Source: UBA4874 sp002399435
GTDB lineage: Bacteria > Bacillota > Clostridia > Caldicoprobacterales > DTU083
Reading direction: 5' to 3'
Assembly: GCA_036823195.1 (NCBI GenBank)
Contig: DAISGI010000011.1
Span: 1-64,000 of the forward strand
Length of the DNA stretch: 64,000 bases
In this document: positions 31,116-40,351 of the stretch, piece after piece
Numbering within the stretch: the first letter of the stretch is position 1
Layout of the letters: every line of letters starts with the position of its first letter
Notes under the pieces: generated by a model
The model's input: only the letters and a program-made list of their open reading frames with translations
The model's database searches: none
Told to the model about the DNA's origin: nothing
Position numbers and translations under genes: made by a program

Positions 31116-34100
31116 GAATGGATGAAAATTCCTGTTGAAACGCAGACCTGATTGCTCTCTGATGCATTCCCCCTGGCATCCACTGCCTTCACCATATAGC
31201 GATAGGTTGCATCCGGCTTCGCGTCCCTGTCCCGGTAGCTGGTAAGGTAGGAATTCTCCGTCTGTGCAATTTTTTCACCGTTTCGATAAATTTCATAGTG
31301 GTGGAGCAGAATATTGTCGGCCGAAGGGGTCCAGTACAAGTCAATCCGCGTGCTTTCCCTCGGCTGCGCTCCCAATATCGGAGCCGACGGAGGAACGGTG
31401 TCGGTGATCTCCCCGACGGTCTGCCGTACGGCCGTCGAAGGTGCTCCCTTGGCCCCGGCGGCAGCGGCCCGGACCCGATAAGAATAGGGCTGCTTCATGC
31501 TGCCGATTACCTGGGCATCAAAATAAGCGGTATCGTTGGTGGTGGACAGATAGTTGCCGCTTCCCGGAACAAAGTTGGGATCCGTACTGCGGAACACCTC
31601 GTAATACAGCGCGCCGTCTGCCGCCTTCCATGTGATTTCCGTTCCCTGAATCTTTCCCTGATCCGGGGTATCGGATCCTTCCGGAGCGGAAAGGCCAGGG
31701 TTCCCGGTTGCTCCCGGCAAGCCTGCTGCAGCGGAAACAGCCCGGACTCCCTCTACCATACCGGGAGCCTCTCCGTAGCGGATCCGGAAGGTTTTCATGC
31801 CATATGCCGGAAGCCCGAAGGAAAAGGTGCGGTCCGTTGAAACCAGCCGTTTGTCGTTTTCAATGATATCCGTTTCTGTCACGGAAGAGACGTGAAATGG
31901 AAAAGATACGGAGACATTTTCAGCAGGCTTTCCCTCTATCTCGACAAAGCGAAGAATCATGCCGTCGGAATTGGCTTCCGAGGCTTTTATCGTACTGACC
32001 TGGATATTTCTTTTGTCAATCAAAATCAGACTGCCCGAATCAGCACTTTTCCCTGTCTGCGCACCTGCAATCACGGTCGCCTGCAGCGGAGTGCTGATCT
32101 CCCAGCCGAACCGCGCGCTCTCCCCCGCCCCGGGATCCACATTGGCAGAGATGGAGTAGCAAAATCTGGTATAGCCGGGCTGATCGCCCTGAAAGTTTGT
32201 CTGCCACATATTATTCATAACATAGCTGTAAAGAGTCGGCCTGGACGATTTGTAATCAAAGGACCATTTTCCGGTTCTCCTTTCGCCAAACTGCAGAAGG
32301 GAGGTATTCGGAATTGCCAGAACCATATTGTAGTGATCCTTTTTATCCTTTACACTGACCCATTTGTTGGCGGTATACCAGTCTGTGCTGGTGCCGTAAA
32401 TCTGCTCCCCTTCCGCCGCATTTCCGACAGGAAGGTCATAGCGGATCTCATAGTCCTTTCCCGTCTGGAAGGGGAAGGTATAAAAAGCCTCCTCTTTCGA
32501 TTTGAGATCGGGCAGGGACTCCTTTTCCACCTCGTTCACAATGTCGATTCTTGGGATATCATTGTACAGGGTAACCGTCTGAACAATTGATCCTGCACGG
32601 AAGGTGGAAGTTTTCAGCCGGGCTGCAGCACCGATTGCGGAAGCAGTCACCTCAAGATGGCCGGATTCTTTGCCGGGCGAATGGCGTTTCCATTTATCGG
32701 GACCGAAATCCGCTCCCATATTGGAGAAAGGAATCCCAAAGTCATCATAATATTGATACTGGTTAAACCGGGCGGAAGGAGTATTCTGCACCATTTCCCG
32801 GTTTCCATTCCTTTTGTCAAGAATACTTGAAACAGTCCCGTCCTCTGCAAAGGTCACCCTGAACATATTATTCTCCAGAAAATTACTTCCGGTTCTTGCT
32901 TTTTGTTTGAAATCCGGTGCTGTCGCCGTCTCCACAACGCGAAAGGTTTTGTATCCCATGGCCGGAATGCCGGTGGCAACAAAGGTAAGAACGCCGTCCT
33001 GTATCCGGTAAGGAATCGATGTGTTTCCGTCCCTGATTTCAAATCGGGGAGGCAGATCCGACAGATCGGAGAGAGTGACGACATCATTTCTTGTCCAGTT
33101 GAGTGAGTTATAGACATAAATCGCCTTGCCCTCTGTGGCCACGTCCGATGCCAGGGATTTCAGGGAATCTTTCAGTATGTCTTCAGCCAAAGCCTTTGCA
33201 CTGAACGCATGGCTGCGCTTCCATTCGAATTGCCTGTCATACTCCGGATTGCTCTTGTTGTATTCATGATAGCCCCAGGTATGTTCGTTATAGATCAGAT
33301 TCCGTTCCACGGCTTCGTATATCTTTGCGTAGGGATACTTCCCGCCTGTATACATGGATGCAAAGGATGCCGCGGTCTCCGCAACCGGAATCAGATTTCC
33401 CGCTGTCTTGCTGATGCCGGACTCGAAAGCCGTTGTCGCCCAGCCATCATTCCACCAGTTTTCCTCGGTTCCCGACTCCGTGGGAATCAAATCCCCGTAC
33501 TCGGCCACAACATCCTCAAAAAACTGCTCCGGAAAGGCGACGGTTATTTTCGGATAGGCATATCCGGCGTCCTCCCATTTTTTATTGAGCTGATTGGCAA
33601 TGATGATCTGTTCCTCCATGGGTTCCCTGTTATCAGCATGGGGCACCAGCGGCAGTGGAAACTTGTCATAAGGATACCGATTTCGTCCGGTGTGGCTTTC
33701 CAGGACATCCACTACGTGCCGCAGATTTTTTTCAGCATCCTGGACACTGCCCCGGGCATCCCAGTGGGATCCGCCGAAGCCGTAATTATCGCTGTAGGAT
33801 TTGCCGTTAAAAACCAAAAGTTTATGGGCCGGATCCATTCCTTCCATATAAAAAAGATCATACAGTTTTTTCTTGTGATAGGGGGAACGGTCGGGGTTCA
33901 TGGAATGAATCCCATAAAGGATACCTGCCTGCACTGCAGCATCCACATAGCTTTTGCTGAAAGCCGGATTGTCAAACATCCTCTGGGTGATCCCAGGCTG
34001 TATTCCAAGTTTATCCACCAAAAATCGATTGGTATAATAAACCGCCCGCGCCGTGCCTTCCGTAGACATATTCTCCAGAGTAAAATTGAACTGACCGGCA

Positions 34101-34717
34101 CCCACGGCCATACGTCCAGCCCGGATCCGATCCGTAATCTCCTGGATCTCATCCGCATTTCGCTTTTTCATATAGGCTTCGCCCATCATATAGCTGGATT
34201 CTATGGCATATTTGTATTTCTGCAAGTCCTCTGCACGTTCATCGGAGTTTTTCATATATTTCTTTACCGTATCCAGATATTTGGCATAGGTTTCCTTCAG
34301 ATCCTCCGGATATGCGGTATACCCAAGATCCGTATGCATTTCCTGTGACAAATAAAACTCCCAGTGGCGGCTGCGCTCCCATTTGTCTGTCTCATAGACC
34401 GCCTTTGCACTGCCGCTGCAGGATTCCTCATCGAACAATTCCAGCCTCAGGGAGATCGTTTCTCCCGGATTCAACAGTTCATGGGTATCGGTTACCGGCA
34501 CCGTTACCTCGCTGCTGCCGGAAGCAATCCTTCCGACCGGCACAACATAGGTGGGTTTGTTCTTTAAAGCAACCCGGACCCATGCAGAAAATGGCGACCC
34601 ACTGTTTTCCATGGTCAGTTCTGTTACCTGCATTCCCGTTTTCCATATCACGGGGGTCGGTTTGACCCGGACGATCTTCACGGGATTCGATTCACAGACA
34701 TACGGGGACTTTTTCAA
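31112..34717 (-). CDS. Giant GH38-like glycosidase with two C-terminal fibronectin type III domains
   Basis: A protein of about 1200 residues. The N-terminal 120 residues form a beta-rich domain. Next comes a GH38/57-type barrel beginning WEFYLSQEMHTDLGYT, where His-x-Asp-x-Gly marks the metal site. Helical and large beta domains typical of alpha-mannosidase-like enzymes (DUF5054 group) follow. Residues from about 985 on form two FN3 modules (EITWKAADGALYYEVFRS; PPSAPILGA...HYEIYRNGEKI). The start is uncertain: the TTG at 34717 has AGGAG 10 bp upstream, a GTG at 34726 is too close, and the 34801 frame has no ribosome site. No signal peptide is seen. Substrate probably an alpha-mannoside-like glycan. 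Confidence 0.75.
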   Translation of the reverse strand: MKKSPYVCESNPVKIVRVKPTPVIWKTGMQVTELTMENSGSPFSAWVRVALKNKPTYVVPVGRIASGSSEVTVPVTDTHELLNPGETISLRLELFDEESCSGSAKAVYETDKWERSRHWEFYLSQEMHTDLGYTAYPEDLKETYAKYLDTVKKYMKNSDERAEDLQKYKYAIESSYMMGEAYMKKRNADEIQEITDRIRAGRMAVGAGQFNFTLENMSTEGTARAVYYTNRFLVDKLGIQPGITQRMFDNPAFSKSYVDAAVQAGILYGIHSMNPDRSPYHKKKLYDLFYMEGMDPAHKLLVFNGKSYSDNYGFGGSHWDARGSVQDAEKNLRHVVDVLESHTGRNRYPYDKFPLPLVPHADNREPMEEQIIIANQLNKKWEDAGYAYPKITVAFPEQFFEDVVAEYGDLIPTESGTEENWWNDGWATTAFESGISKTAGNLIPVAETAASFASMYTGGKYPYAKIYEAVERNLIYNEHTWGYHEYNKSNPEYDRQFEWKRSHAFSAKALAEDILKDSLKSLASDVATEGKAIYVYNSLNWTRNDVVTLSDLSDLPPRFEIRDGNTSIPYRIQDGVLTFVATGIPAMGYKTFRVVETATAPDFKQKARTGSNFLENNMFRVTFAEDGTVSSILDKRNGNREMVQNTPSARFNQYQYYDDFGIPFSNMGADFGPDKWKRHSPGKESGHLEVTASAIGAAARLKTSTFRAGSIVQTVTLYNDIPRIDIVNEVEKESLPDLKSKEEAFYTFPFQTGKDYEIRYDLPVGNAAEGEQIYGTSTDWYTANKWVSVKDKKDHYNMVLAIPNTSLLQFGERRTGKWSFDYKSSRPTLYSYVMNNMWQTNFQGDQPGYTRFCYSISANVDPGAGESARFGWEISTPLQATVIAGAQTGKSADSGSLILIDKRNIQVSTIKASEANSDGMILRFVEIEGKPAENVSVSFPFHVSSVTETDIIENDKRLVSTDRTFSFGLPAYGMKTFRIRYGEAPGMVEGVRAVSAAAGLPGATGNPGLSAPEGSDTPDQGKIQGTEITWKAADGALYYEVFRSTDPNFVPGSGNYLSTTNDTAYFDAQVIGSMKQPYSYRVRAAAAGAKGAPSTAVRQTVGEITDTVPPSAPILGAQPRESTRIDLYWTPSADNILLHHYEIYRNGEKIAQTENSYLTSYRDRDAKPDATYRYMVKAVDARGNASESNQVCVSTGIFIHS

Positions 34718-34882
34718 TGCTTTCACTCTCCTTAGTATGGCAATCGTTCTTTTGATATAATGATATACGTTCCTGGCATAGCAATAAAAAATTGATACCA
34801 ACTTGCGATAAAAATACTATCATGCACGGTTCAGACTGTCAATCCACTTTACGTCATGTTCATATATCAAATAATTCCTGGT

Positions 34883-35117
34883 ATGTATCCTTATCAACAT
34901 GCATCCATATCACTTGTATCCATACCACATGCATCCATATCACATGTATCCATACCACATGCATCCATACCACATGNNNNNNNNNNNNNNNNNNNNNNNN
35001 NNNNNNNNNNNNNNNNNNNNNNNNNNNNNNNNNNNNNNNNNNNNNNNNNNNNNNNNNNNNNNNNNNNNNNNNNNNNATCCATACCACATGCATCCATACC
35101 ACATGTATCCTTATCAA
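34883..35117. repeat. 15-bp tandem repeat array interrupted by an assembly gap
   Basis: Units of the type CATGCATCCATACCA run from 34898, alternating with CATGTATCCATACCA, up to 34976. They resume at 35077 after the gap. A diverged unit ending TGTATCCTTATCAA borders the array on both sides (34883-34897 and 35103-35117). The true copy number is unknown. All frames stay open because 15 bp is five codons, but no ribosome site precedes any frame. Confidence 0.92.
34977..35076. other. Assembly gap of 100 N
   Basis: Exactly 100 undetermined bases inside the 15-bp repeat array. The round number marks a placeholder gap of unknown real length. Confidence 0.98.
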
Positions 35118-35279
35118 GTTATCATTGACGTTTTTCTTATGGAAGTGTTGGCAGCATTTGGTATCTCCCATATAAAAGGGGGCAGATCAAACAAATTGAA
35201 AAAATATTCGTAACGTAATGGATAATTGTGAAGATTATGGATAATATAAACCTACTACAAGACAGAAAGGAGCTTCCTT

Positions 35280-35423
35280 ATGCCAAAGGATAAAAGGGAA
35301 AAGAACAGAGAGAATAAGGACAGGGCGGACAACACTTACCCGCGTCCGGCCTTCGACAATGACCAGCTGGGAGAAAATGCTTCCAATTATCAAATTCCAT
35401 TCGACGACAAGCAGAATGACTGA
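35280..35423 (+). CDS. Possible small hydrophilic protein, 47 residues
   Basis: An ATG at 35280 follows AAAGGAGC by 7 bp and opens 47 codons ending in TGA. The product is very polar and charged. It starts MPKDKREKNRENKDRAD, and later contains YPRPAFDNDQLGENAS and ends IPFDDKQND. There is no Cys and no hydrophobic segment. The length and composition recall small acid-soluble or spore-type hydrophilic proteins, but no family is recognised. A hairpin 100 bp downstream could end its transcript. It is the best coding candidate in the 35118-35893 stretch. Confidence 0.5.
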   Translation: MPKDKREKNRENKDRADNTYPRPAFDNDQLGENASNYQIPFDDKQND

Positions 35424-35452
35424 AGAATAGGAAACCGTAAAATAAACGGAGA

Positions 35453-35512
35453 ACCTGTGGCACAAGTGGACCTGTGGTACAAGTAGACCTGTGGTACAAG
35501 CAGTACAAGCAG
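35453..35512. repeat. 17-bp tandem repeat, three copies, plus 9-bp units
   Basis: ACCTGTGGCACAAGTGG (35453), ACCTGTGGTACAAGTAG (35470) and ACCTGTGGTACAAGCAG (35487) are followed by TACAAGCAG (35504). It lies between the small ORF and the hairpin. No gene is seen from 35424 to 35893. Confidence 0.85.
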
Positions 35513-35522
35513 TACAAAATGG

Positions 35523-35544
35523 GGGAATGCCTCCGGGCATTCCC
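35523..35544 (+). terminator. Hairpin, possible terminator of the 47-residue ORF
   Basis: GGGAATGCC and GGCATTCCC form a perfect 9-bp stem around TCCG, followed by TGATTTG, a weak U-run. Confidence 0.5.
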
Positions 35545-35611
35545 TGATTTGATATTACAAGAAACAAGTTCGGCTTATATGATATCCGAGATACCGTCGT
35601 TTCGATTTTGA

Positions 35612-35631
35612 CACCTATCTCCCGATAGGTG
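35612..35631. other. Perfect hairpin CACCTATC/GATAGGTG
   Basis: An 8-bp stem around TCCC in non-coding DNA. It has no T-run. It could be a protein-binding dyad or an RNA element. Confidence 0.45.
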
Positions 35632-35893
35632 GGTGTCCGCAGGATACCTTCTATCTTCCCATACCGGCTCAATGGAACCGGATCAATGAAATTGTGGGCC
35701 TGATATTCGAATATCCATATTGAACTCCCTTTCACAATACGTAGGTTCAAAATAGAAACCATGCGAATACCCCAGAAGTTCCTTTGCCTTACGATTCCAT
35801 TATACTGATTTTTCAGCGGGAGTCAAATGAATTTTTTTCCTGATCCCTTTCATTGCCCGACCGGATGAACAAAATAAACCAGGAGTCAGGTTT

Positions 35894-36262
35894 TTATTTC
35901 CCCGGAACAATTTCCAGCCAGTAACCGTCCGGATCCTCTATAAAATAAATTCCCATACCGGCGTTCTCATGGCAGATGCAGCCCATTTTTGAATGAAGCG
36001 CATGCGCAGCTTCCATGTCGTCCACCGCAAACGCAAGATGAAATTCATTGTCCCCCAGATCATAAGGCCTCTCCCAGTCCTTCAGCCAGGTGAGCTCCAG
36101 CTGATGAGGCGTTGTTCCGTCTCCAAGAAAAGCCAGTATAAAGCTTCCGTCCTCCGCTTCCTTTCTCCGGATCTCGGACAGGCCCAGTGCCTTTTTATAA
36201 AACTCCAGGCTCCTCTCCAGATTCAGCACGTTCAGGTTATTGTGTGCAAAAGTGAATTTCAT
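35894..36262 (-). CDS. Glyoxalase I / VOC-family protein (lactoylglutathione lyase-like)
   Basis: A 122-residue vicinal-oxygen-chelate protein with two beta-alpha-beta-beta-beta modules. The expected metal ligands are present: His in FAHNNLNV (residue 7), Glu in HQLELTW, His in EFHLAFAVDD and Glu in YWLEIVPG. The arrangement matches GloA-type enzymes that detoxify methylglyoxal adducts. Clostridia often lack glutathione, so another thiol may be the carrier. It is followed upstream on the same strand by the MBL-fold gene with a 21-bp gap, a likely two-gene operon. Confidence 0.85.
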   Translation of the reverse strand: MKFTFAHNNLNVLNLERSLEFYKKALGLSEIRRKEAEDGSFILAFLGDGTTPHQLELTWLKDWERPYDLGDNEFHLAFAVDDMEAAHALHSKMGCICHENAGMGIYFIEDPDGYWLEIVPGK

Positions 36263-36283
36263 GAAAATCCCTCCATCATTTCT

Positions 36284-37057
36284 TTATTTTTCCCTGGAAT
36301 CCTTTCCAGGCCCTTCCGCCCGAAACCCATCCCCCCAAAATTCAAATGCCTGCCCGGGCCGGGAGATTTCCGCTATTCTTCCCCCGGTTCCCTTCATTTT
36401 CTCCGCAAACCTGCGGGTAATCCCCGGATGGTCCGCAAAATGCATGGGAACAAACAGGCCGGGATGGAATTTCTCCATCATATAGCTCCCGCCCAGCCAA
36501 TAGTACTCTCCCAGTCTGGGATCCACCGGGAAAAACAGGATATCCATTTTTTTCCCTTCCAGTCGGGCGACTTCCTTCTTAAAACTCTCTTCCTCAACCC
36601 GGAGCTCCTCCGCCGTGGACTCCTCCGCCCAGCACCACCAGTTCAGGTCCCCGGCATGAAAGATCCGAAGACCGCTGACCTCCACCAGAAATGAAACGCC
36701 GAGATCCGTGGAGCCATAGGCGGATATGGTAATCCCACCCACTTCGATGCTTTCACAGGGATTCATGAAGATGCACTGCTCCCGGTCTTCTCCGACCTTC
36801 CGGCGGGTCTCCCCGCTCAAAACATATCGCAGACCGGAATTTTCGTCCTTCCATTCAAATATAACCGGATTGTAATGATCCGGATGGCTGTGACTGACAA
36901 AGACCAACGGCCGCTTATGCGATGCGATTTCATGCCGGATATCCGGTGCATCGGAGAACTGCCGGTAATAATCAAACACCAGAAAAGAATCCCCGTACTC
37001 CACCGTAAAGCCACTGTGATACAGGTAATGAATCAGAACTTTCCTGCCTGGGTTCAT
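36284..37057 (-). CDS. MBL-fold metallo-hydrolase
   Basis: A 257-residue protein with the metallo-beta-lactamase fold. The metal motif SHSHPDHY near residue 57 supplies H-x-H-x-D-H, FHAGDLNWW supplies the later Asp, and MHFADH near 218 supplies the last His. This resembles the UlaG-like/YtkL type group. Substrate unknown. GGAGGGAG lies 8 bp before the ATG. It is first in a probable operon with the VOC protein and divergent from the L,D-transpeptidase. Confidence 0.82.
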   Translation of the reverse strand: MNPGRKVLIHYLYHSGFTVEYGDSFLVFDYYRQFSDAPDIRHEIASHKRPLVFVSHSHPDHYNPVIFEWKDENSGLRYVLSGETRRKVGEDREQCIFMNPCESIEVGGITISAYGSTDLGVSFLVEVSGLRIFHAGDLNWWCWAEESTAEELRVEEESFKKEVARLEGKKMDILFFPVDPRLGEYYWLGGSYMMEKFHPGLFVPMHFADHPGITRRFAEKMKGTGGRIAEISRPGQAFEFWGDGFRAEGPGKDSREK

Positions 37058-37279
37058 AACAAACTCCCTCCTTGCTTTCTGCGACTTCCGAACGGACAGA
37101 ATATTTCAGCGCGGAATACTGAGGTAACATAACCTCCTGACGATACCAGTCCATACTCCTGCTGTTTCCCATTATCTCATATTCCCCGGATTTTTGAAAT
37201 GTATATTTCGATTTGCCTTTGGAAAAATGATAAAAGAACAGTTGGATAGAGAATCACAGGAAGTTGGTGAAGAAATGCC

Positions 37280-38719
37280 ATGAAAAAAAAGATCCCAGCT
37301 CTGATTCTGTCCGTTTTTTTGCTTGCTGCCGGATCCTGCTCCTATCGCCGCTCCACACTGCCGGAAAAAAGCCCTGTTCCGAGCGGCACGGTCCAGCCAA
37401 AGCGGAATACTCCCGGGCGCAGTCCAAACCCCACCGGGCCGAAGGGTCCGGATCGTCTGACAAAGTCGGATCAACAGGCGGTGGAGGAGAATGTCAATGG
37501 CCGGGATGTCAGCGAAGACGAACAGATCACTGATCAGGCCGAATCCATGAAGACGACCCAGAAGGATACCGGAGTCAGCCAGAAGGAAATCAAACAGATG
37601 GAAAGTGAGAAGTCCGGTCGGGTAAACGATGTGGAAAGCCCGGAGATCCTGCAGGAATATCATACACAACTGCCGGATGAAATCAGCGAAGACCTCCGGT
37701 ATACCAATTATAACCTGACCTACGATTATTTTCTGATTACCAGTGGACAGGAAGTCCCCATCCGCCAGAGTCCGGACCCCGCTGCCGCCGTGGTATGCAT
37801 GGCCACAGACGGAGAAAAGCCGGCGCTTCTGCGAAAAGTCCGGGGAAAGTCCACGGAAGGCTCCGATATCTGGTACGTCGTGTCCTTTCGGGAAGACGGG
37901 TCGGTCCGTACCGGATATCTCCCTTCCTCTGCTGGAACAGTAAGGAGATTCCAATTTGACAAAATGCTTTCCGCCCTGCGTAGCCTGCAGCAGCAGATAT
38001 CCCAGGGGAAGCTGAACCATATCAGTAATTACAAGAATGCCAACGGCGCGCCCCCGAAAAAGAATGAAGCCGCTACAGATGAATTCGGAATACGCATTTA
38101 TCAGAGTGCTCCCGGATATGACCGGCCGGATACCCATTCCGGTTTCCGCTATGTACCGGACGGCATACTGGTCCGCATACTGGGCGAATCCGGGGACTTT
38201 TACCGGGTTTTCGTAAATACCTTTGGAAAGGAACTATATGTTCCCAAAAAGTATATCAATCCCGATCATGCCCTGAGCAAGGCGACCCATGTGATCATTG
38301 TGGATCGGAGTCAACAGAATCAGGCGGCATTTGAATTGTCCGGCAAAGAAATTCGAATGGTTTCCTATACTCTGGCCACCACTGGTTTGAAAAGCCCCAC
38401 TTCCTATGAGACTCCACTTGGTGCCTATCAGGCTATTGAAAAAAAGGACCGATTTGAATATTTAAAGGACGGGTCAGATGAAATAGCCGGTTACGCGCCT
38501 TTTGCAATCCGCTTTTGCGGCGGCGCCTATATCCACGGCGTTCCTGTCAATTACGTGGAGAAGAATGGATGGCAGGTGGATCCCGGCGTTCAGGAATATC
38601 TCCAGACCATCGGCACCTTCCCGCGTTCCCATATGTGTGTCCGGAATTACTCCAGTCACGCGGAATTTCTCTATCACTGGATGGATCTCACAAATGGTGC
38701 CATCCTGGTCATTGAGTAA
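37280..38719 (+). CDS. L,D-transpeptidase (YkuD) lipoprotein
   Basis: A 479-residue surface protein that probably cross-links peptidoglycan or attaches proteins to it. The signal ends in AAGSC, a plausible but weak lipobox (Cys20). A polar Pro/Gln-rich linker is followed by SH3-like segments (PIRQSPDPAAAVVCMATDGEK; GIRIYQSAPGYDRPDTHSGF). The C-terminal YkuD domain runs from about 330, with YIHGVPVN and the catalytic SHMCVRN. The usual Gly of S-H-G-C is Met here. Divergent from the MBL gene. The ribosome site is weak (GGTGAAG). Confidence 0.83.
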   Translation: MKKKIPALILSVFLLAAGSCSYRRSTLPEKSPVPSGTVQPKRNTPGRSPNPTGPKGPDRLTKSDQQAVEENVNGRDVSEDEQITDQAESMKTTQKDTGVSQKEIKQMESEKSGRVNDVESPEILQEYHTQLPDEISEDLRYTNYNLTYDYFLITSGQEVPIRQSPDPAAAVVCMATDGEKPALLRKVRGKSTEGSDIWYVVSFREDGSVRTGYLPSSAGTVRRFQFDKMLSALRSLQQQISQGKLNHISNYKNANGAPPKKNEAATDEFGIRIYQSAPGYDRPDTHSGFRYVPDGILVRILGESGDFYRVFVNTFGKELYVPKKYINPDHALSKATHVIIVDRSQQNQAAFELSGKEIRMVSYTLATTGLKSPTSYETPLGAYQAIEKKDRFEYLKDGSDEIAGYAPFAIRFCGGAYIHGVPVNYVEKNGWQVDPGVQEYLQTIGTFPRSHMCVRNYSSHAEFLYHWMDLTNGAILVIE

Positions 38720-38761
38720 TCGGTCAATCATGATATACCAAATAAAATGGAGGATGATAAA

Positions 38762-40321
38762 ATGAGTTCCCATAAATGGGGAAACGGGTTTGATGAACCG
38801 CCGCAATCCTACTGGATGGCGTCCGTCCCGTTTCCGGATTTTGAACAGCTGAAAACCAATCTGAAAGTGGATGTGGCAATTGTCGGCGGAGGCATTGTGG
38901 GCATTACCTCCGCTTATTTGCTGAAGCAAAGCGGACTGAAAGTCGCTGTCCTGGAGGCAGATCGGATCCTTCACGGTACCACAGGCCATACCACTGCAAA
39001 GTTAACTGCCCAGCATGGACTGATCTATCATACGATTCTGTCAAAGATGAGTCAGGAAAACGCGCAGCAATATGCGGATGCCAACCAGGCGGCAATTGGA
39101 GTCGTCGATTCCATCATACGGCAGAACAATATTGAATGTGATTTTTCCTGGCAGCCTGCCTACGTCTATACCCAGGACGAAAACGAAGTTGAAAAAATCC
39201 AGGAGGAAGCGGGAGTCGCCATGAAACTGGGCATCGCCGCAACATATCTGGAGGAAATCCCTCTTCCCATCAGGGTGAAGGCAGCGCTCCGGTTTGACAA
39301 CCAGGCACAGTTTCATCCGCTGAAATATCTGTTGGCTCTGGCAAACCAAATCCCGGGAAACGGAAGCTTCCTGCTGGAACACACCAAAGCTGTGGATCTC
39401 CTTACGGAGGGAACTCCTGTCGTCCTCACCGACACCGGCTGCCGGGTAACCGCGCCCAACATTATCATCGCAACCCATTATCCTTTTTATGACGGCAACG
39501 GGATGTATTTCAGCCGGATTTACCCGGCTCGTTCCTACATCCTTGGAATTACGGCGGAGGATTCCTTTCCGGGCGGCATGTACATCTCAGCGGAGGAACC
39601 CGGGCGCTCCTTCCGGGCACAGCCCATGGACGGCGGAAACGAACTCATCCTGGTTGGCGGCGAACACCATAAAACCGGCCAGGGCGGGGACACCGGCGTA
39701 CACTATAAGAATCTGAAGGAAACGGCAGACCGCATGTTCCGGGTCCGGGAAGTCGTTACCCGGTGGTCCGCCCAGGACTACACCTCCATGGACCAGGTTC
39801 CCTACGTGGGCACCCTGACTTCCAAAACACCCGGCATCTATGTGGCCACCGGCTTTCGAAAATGGGGCATGACAAACGGCACGGCGGCAGCTGTGATGCT
39901 GCAGGACGCCATTCTCGGAAAAGACAACGAATGGGCGCCGGTTTTTGCACCGTCCCGTTTTACTCCCTCCGCATCGGCGGGAAAGTTCGTTTCTGAAAAT
40001 GCAAATGTTGCAAAGGAGCTGGTCCGGGGCAAACTGGCCGGCAAGGAAGACCATGCCGACATTCAGCCGGGGGAAGCCAGAGTGGTGGAAGCAGATGGAA
40101 AAAAGTGCGGGGCTTACCGGGACTTTCAGGGAAAGCTTCATGTGGTGGATACCACCTGCACCCATCTGGGATGCGAAGTACAGTGGAACTCCGCGGAACA
40201 TTCCTGGGACTGCCCCTGCCATGGCTCCCGGTTTACCTGCGACGGAGAAGTAATTAACGGGCCTGCCCAGAAGCCTCTGGGCAAACCGGACGGCGCGGAG
40301 CAGGGGGAAAAGCAGAGCTGA
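38762..40321 (+). CDS. FAD-dependent oxidoreductase with C-terminal Rieske [2Fe-2S] domain
   Basis: A 519-residue fusion. Residues 30-390 form a D-amino-acid-oxidase/glycine-oxidase type flavoprotein (VDVAIVGGGIVGITSAYLLKQ, a Gly-rich FAD site; TGFRKWGMTNGTAAA near the end). The last 100 residues form a Rieske domain with ligands CTHLGC and CPCHGS. This architecture is common in Firmicutes, but its substrate is not established. The ATG at 38762 has TGGAGGA 7 bp upstream; one at 38747 would overlap that site. It lies 42 bp after the L,D-transpeptidase and may share its transcript. Confidence 0.9.
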   Translation: MSSHKWGNGFDEPPQSYWMASVPFPDFEQLKTNLKVDVAIVGGGIVGITSAYLLKQSGLKVAVLEADRILHGTTGHTTAKLTAQHGLIYHTILSKMSQENAQQYADANQAAIGVVDSIIRQNNIECDFSWQPAYVYTQDENEVEKIQEEAGVAMKLGIAATYLEEIPLPIRVKAALRFDNQAQFHPLKYLLALANQIPGNGSFLLEHTKAVDLLTEGTPVVLTDTGCRVTAPNIIIATHYPFYDGNGMYFSRIYPARSYILGITAEDSFPGGMYISAEEPGRSFRAQPMDGGNELILVGGEHHKTGQGGDTGVHYKNLKETADRMFRVREVVTRWSAQDYTSMDQVPYVGTLTSKTPGIYVATGFRKWGMTNGTAAAVMLQDAILGKDNEWAPVFAPSRFTPSASAGKFVSENANVAKELVRGKLAGKEDHADIQPGEARVVEADGKKCGAYRDFQGKLHVVDTTCTHLGCEVQWNSAEHSWDCPCHGSRFTCDGEVINGPAQKPLGKPDGAEQGEKQS

Positions 40322-40351
40322 GATGCTCCTGTCCGAGACATTCCGCTTTTG

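Noticed and set aside
31892..32590. 232-codon plus-strand frame opposite the GH38-like gene, and similar antisense frames at 33209-34348
   Set aside because: They are shadows of the large coding gene with no ribosome site or domain support.
34899..35213. Open frames through the 15-bp repeats and the N gap (pentapeptide repeats on both strands)
   Set aside because: Every frame stays open because the unit is five codons long. No ribosome site precedes any start, and the frame is artificially bridged over unknown bases.
35235..35762. A 175-codon minus-strand frame
   Set aside because: It runs antisense to the better small ORF and through the 17-bp repeats and hairpins, has no good ribosome site and shows no recognisable domain.
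37172..38137. 321-codon minus-strand frame opposite the L,D-transpeptidase
   Set aside because: The plus strand has a full signal peptide and YkuD domain; the minus frame shows no domain and starts without a ribosome site.
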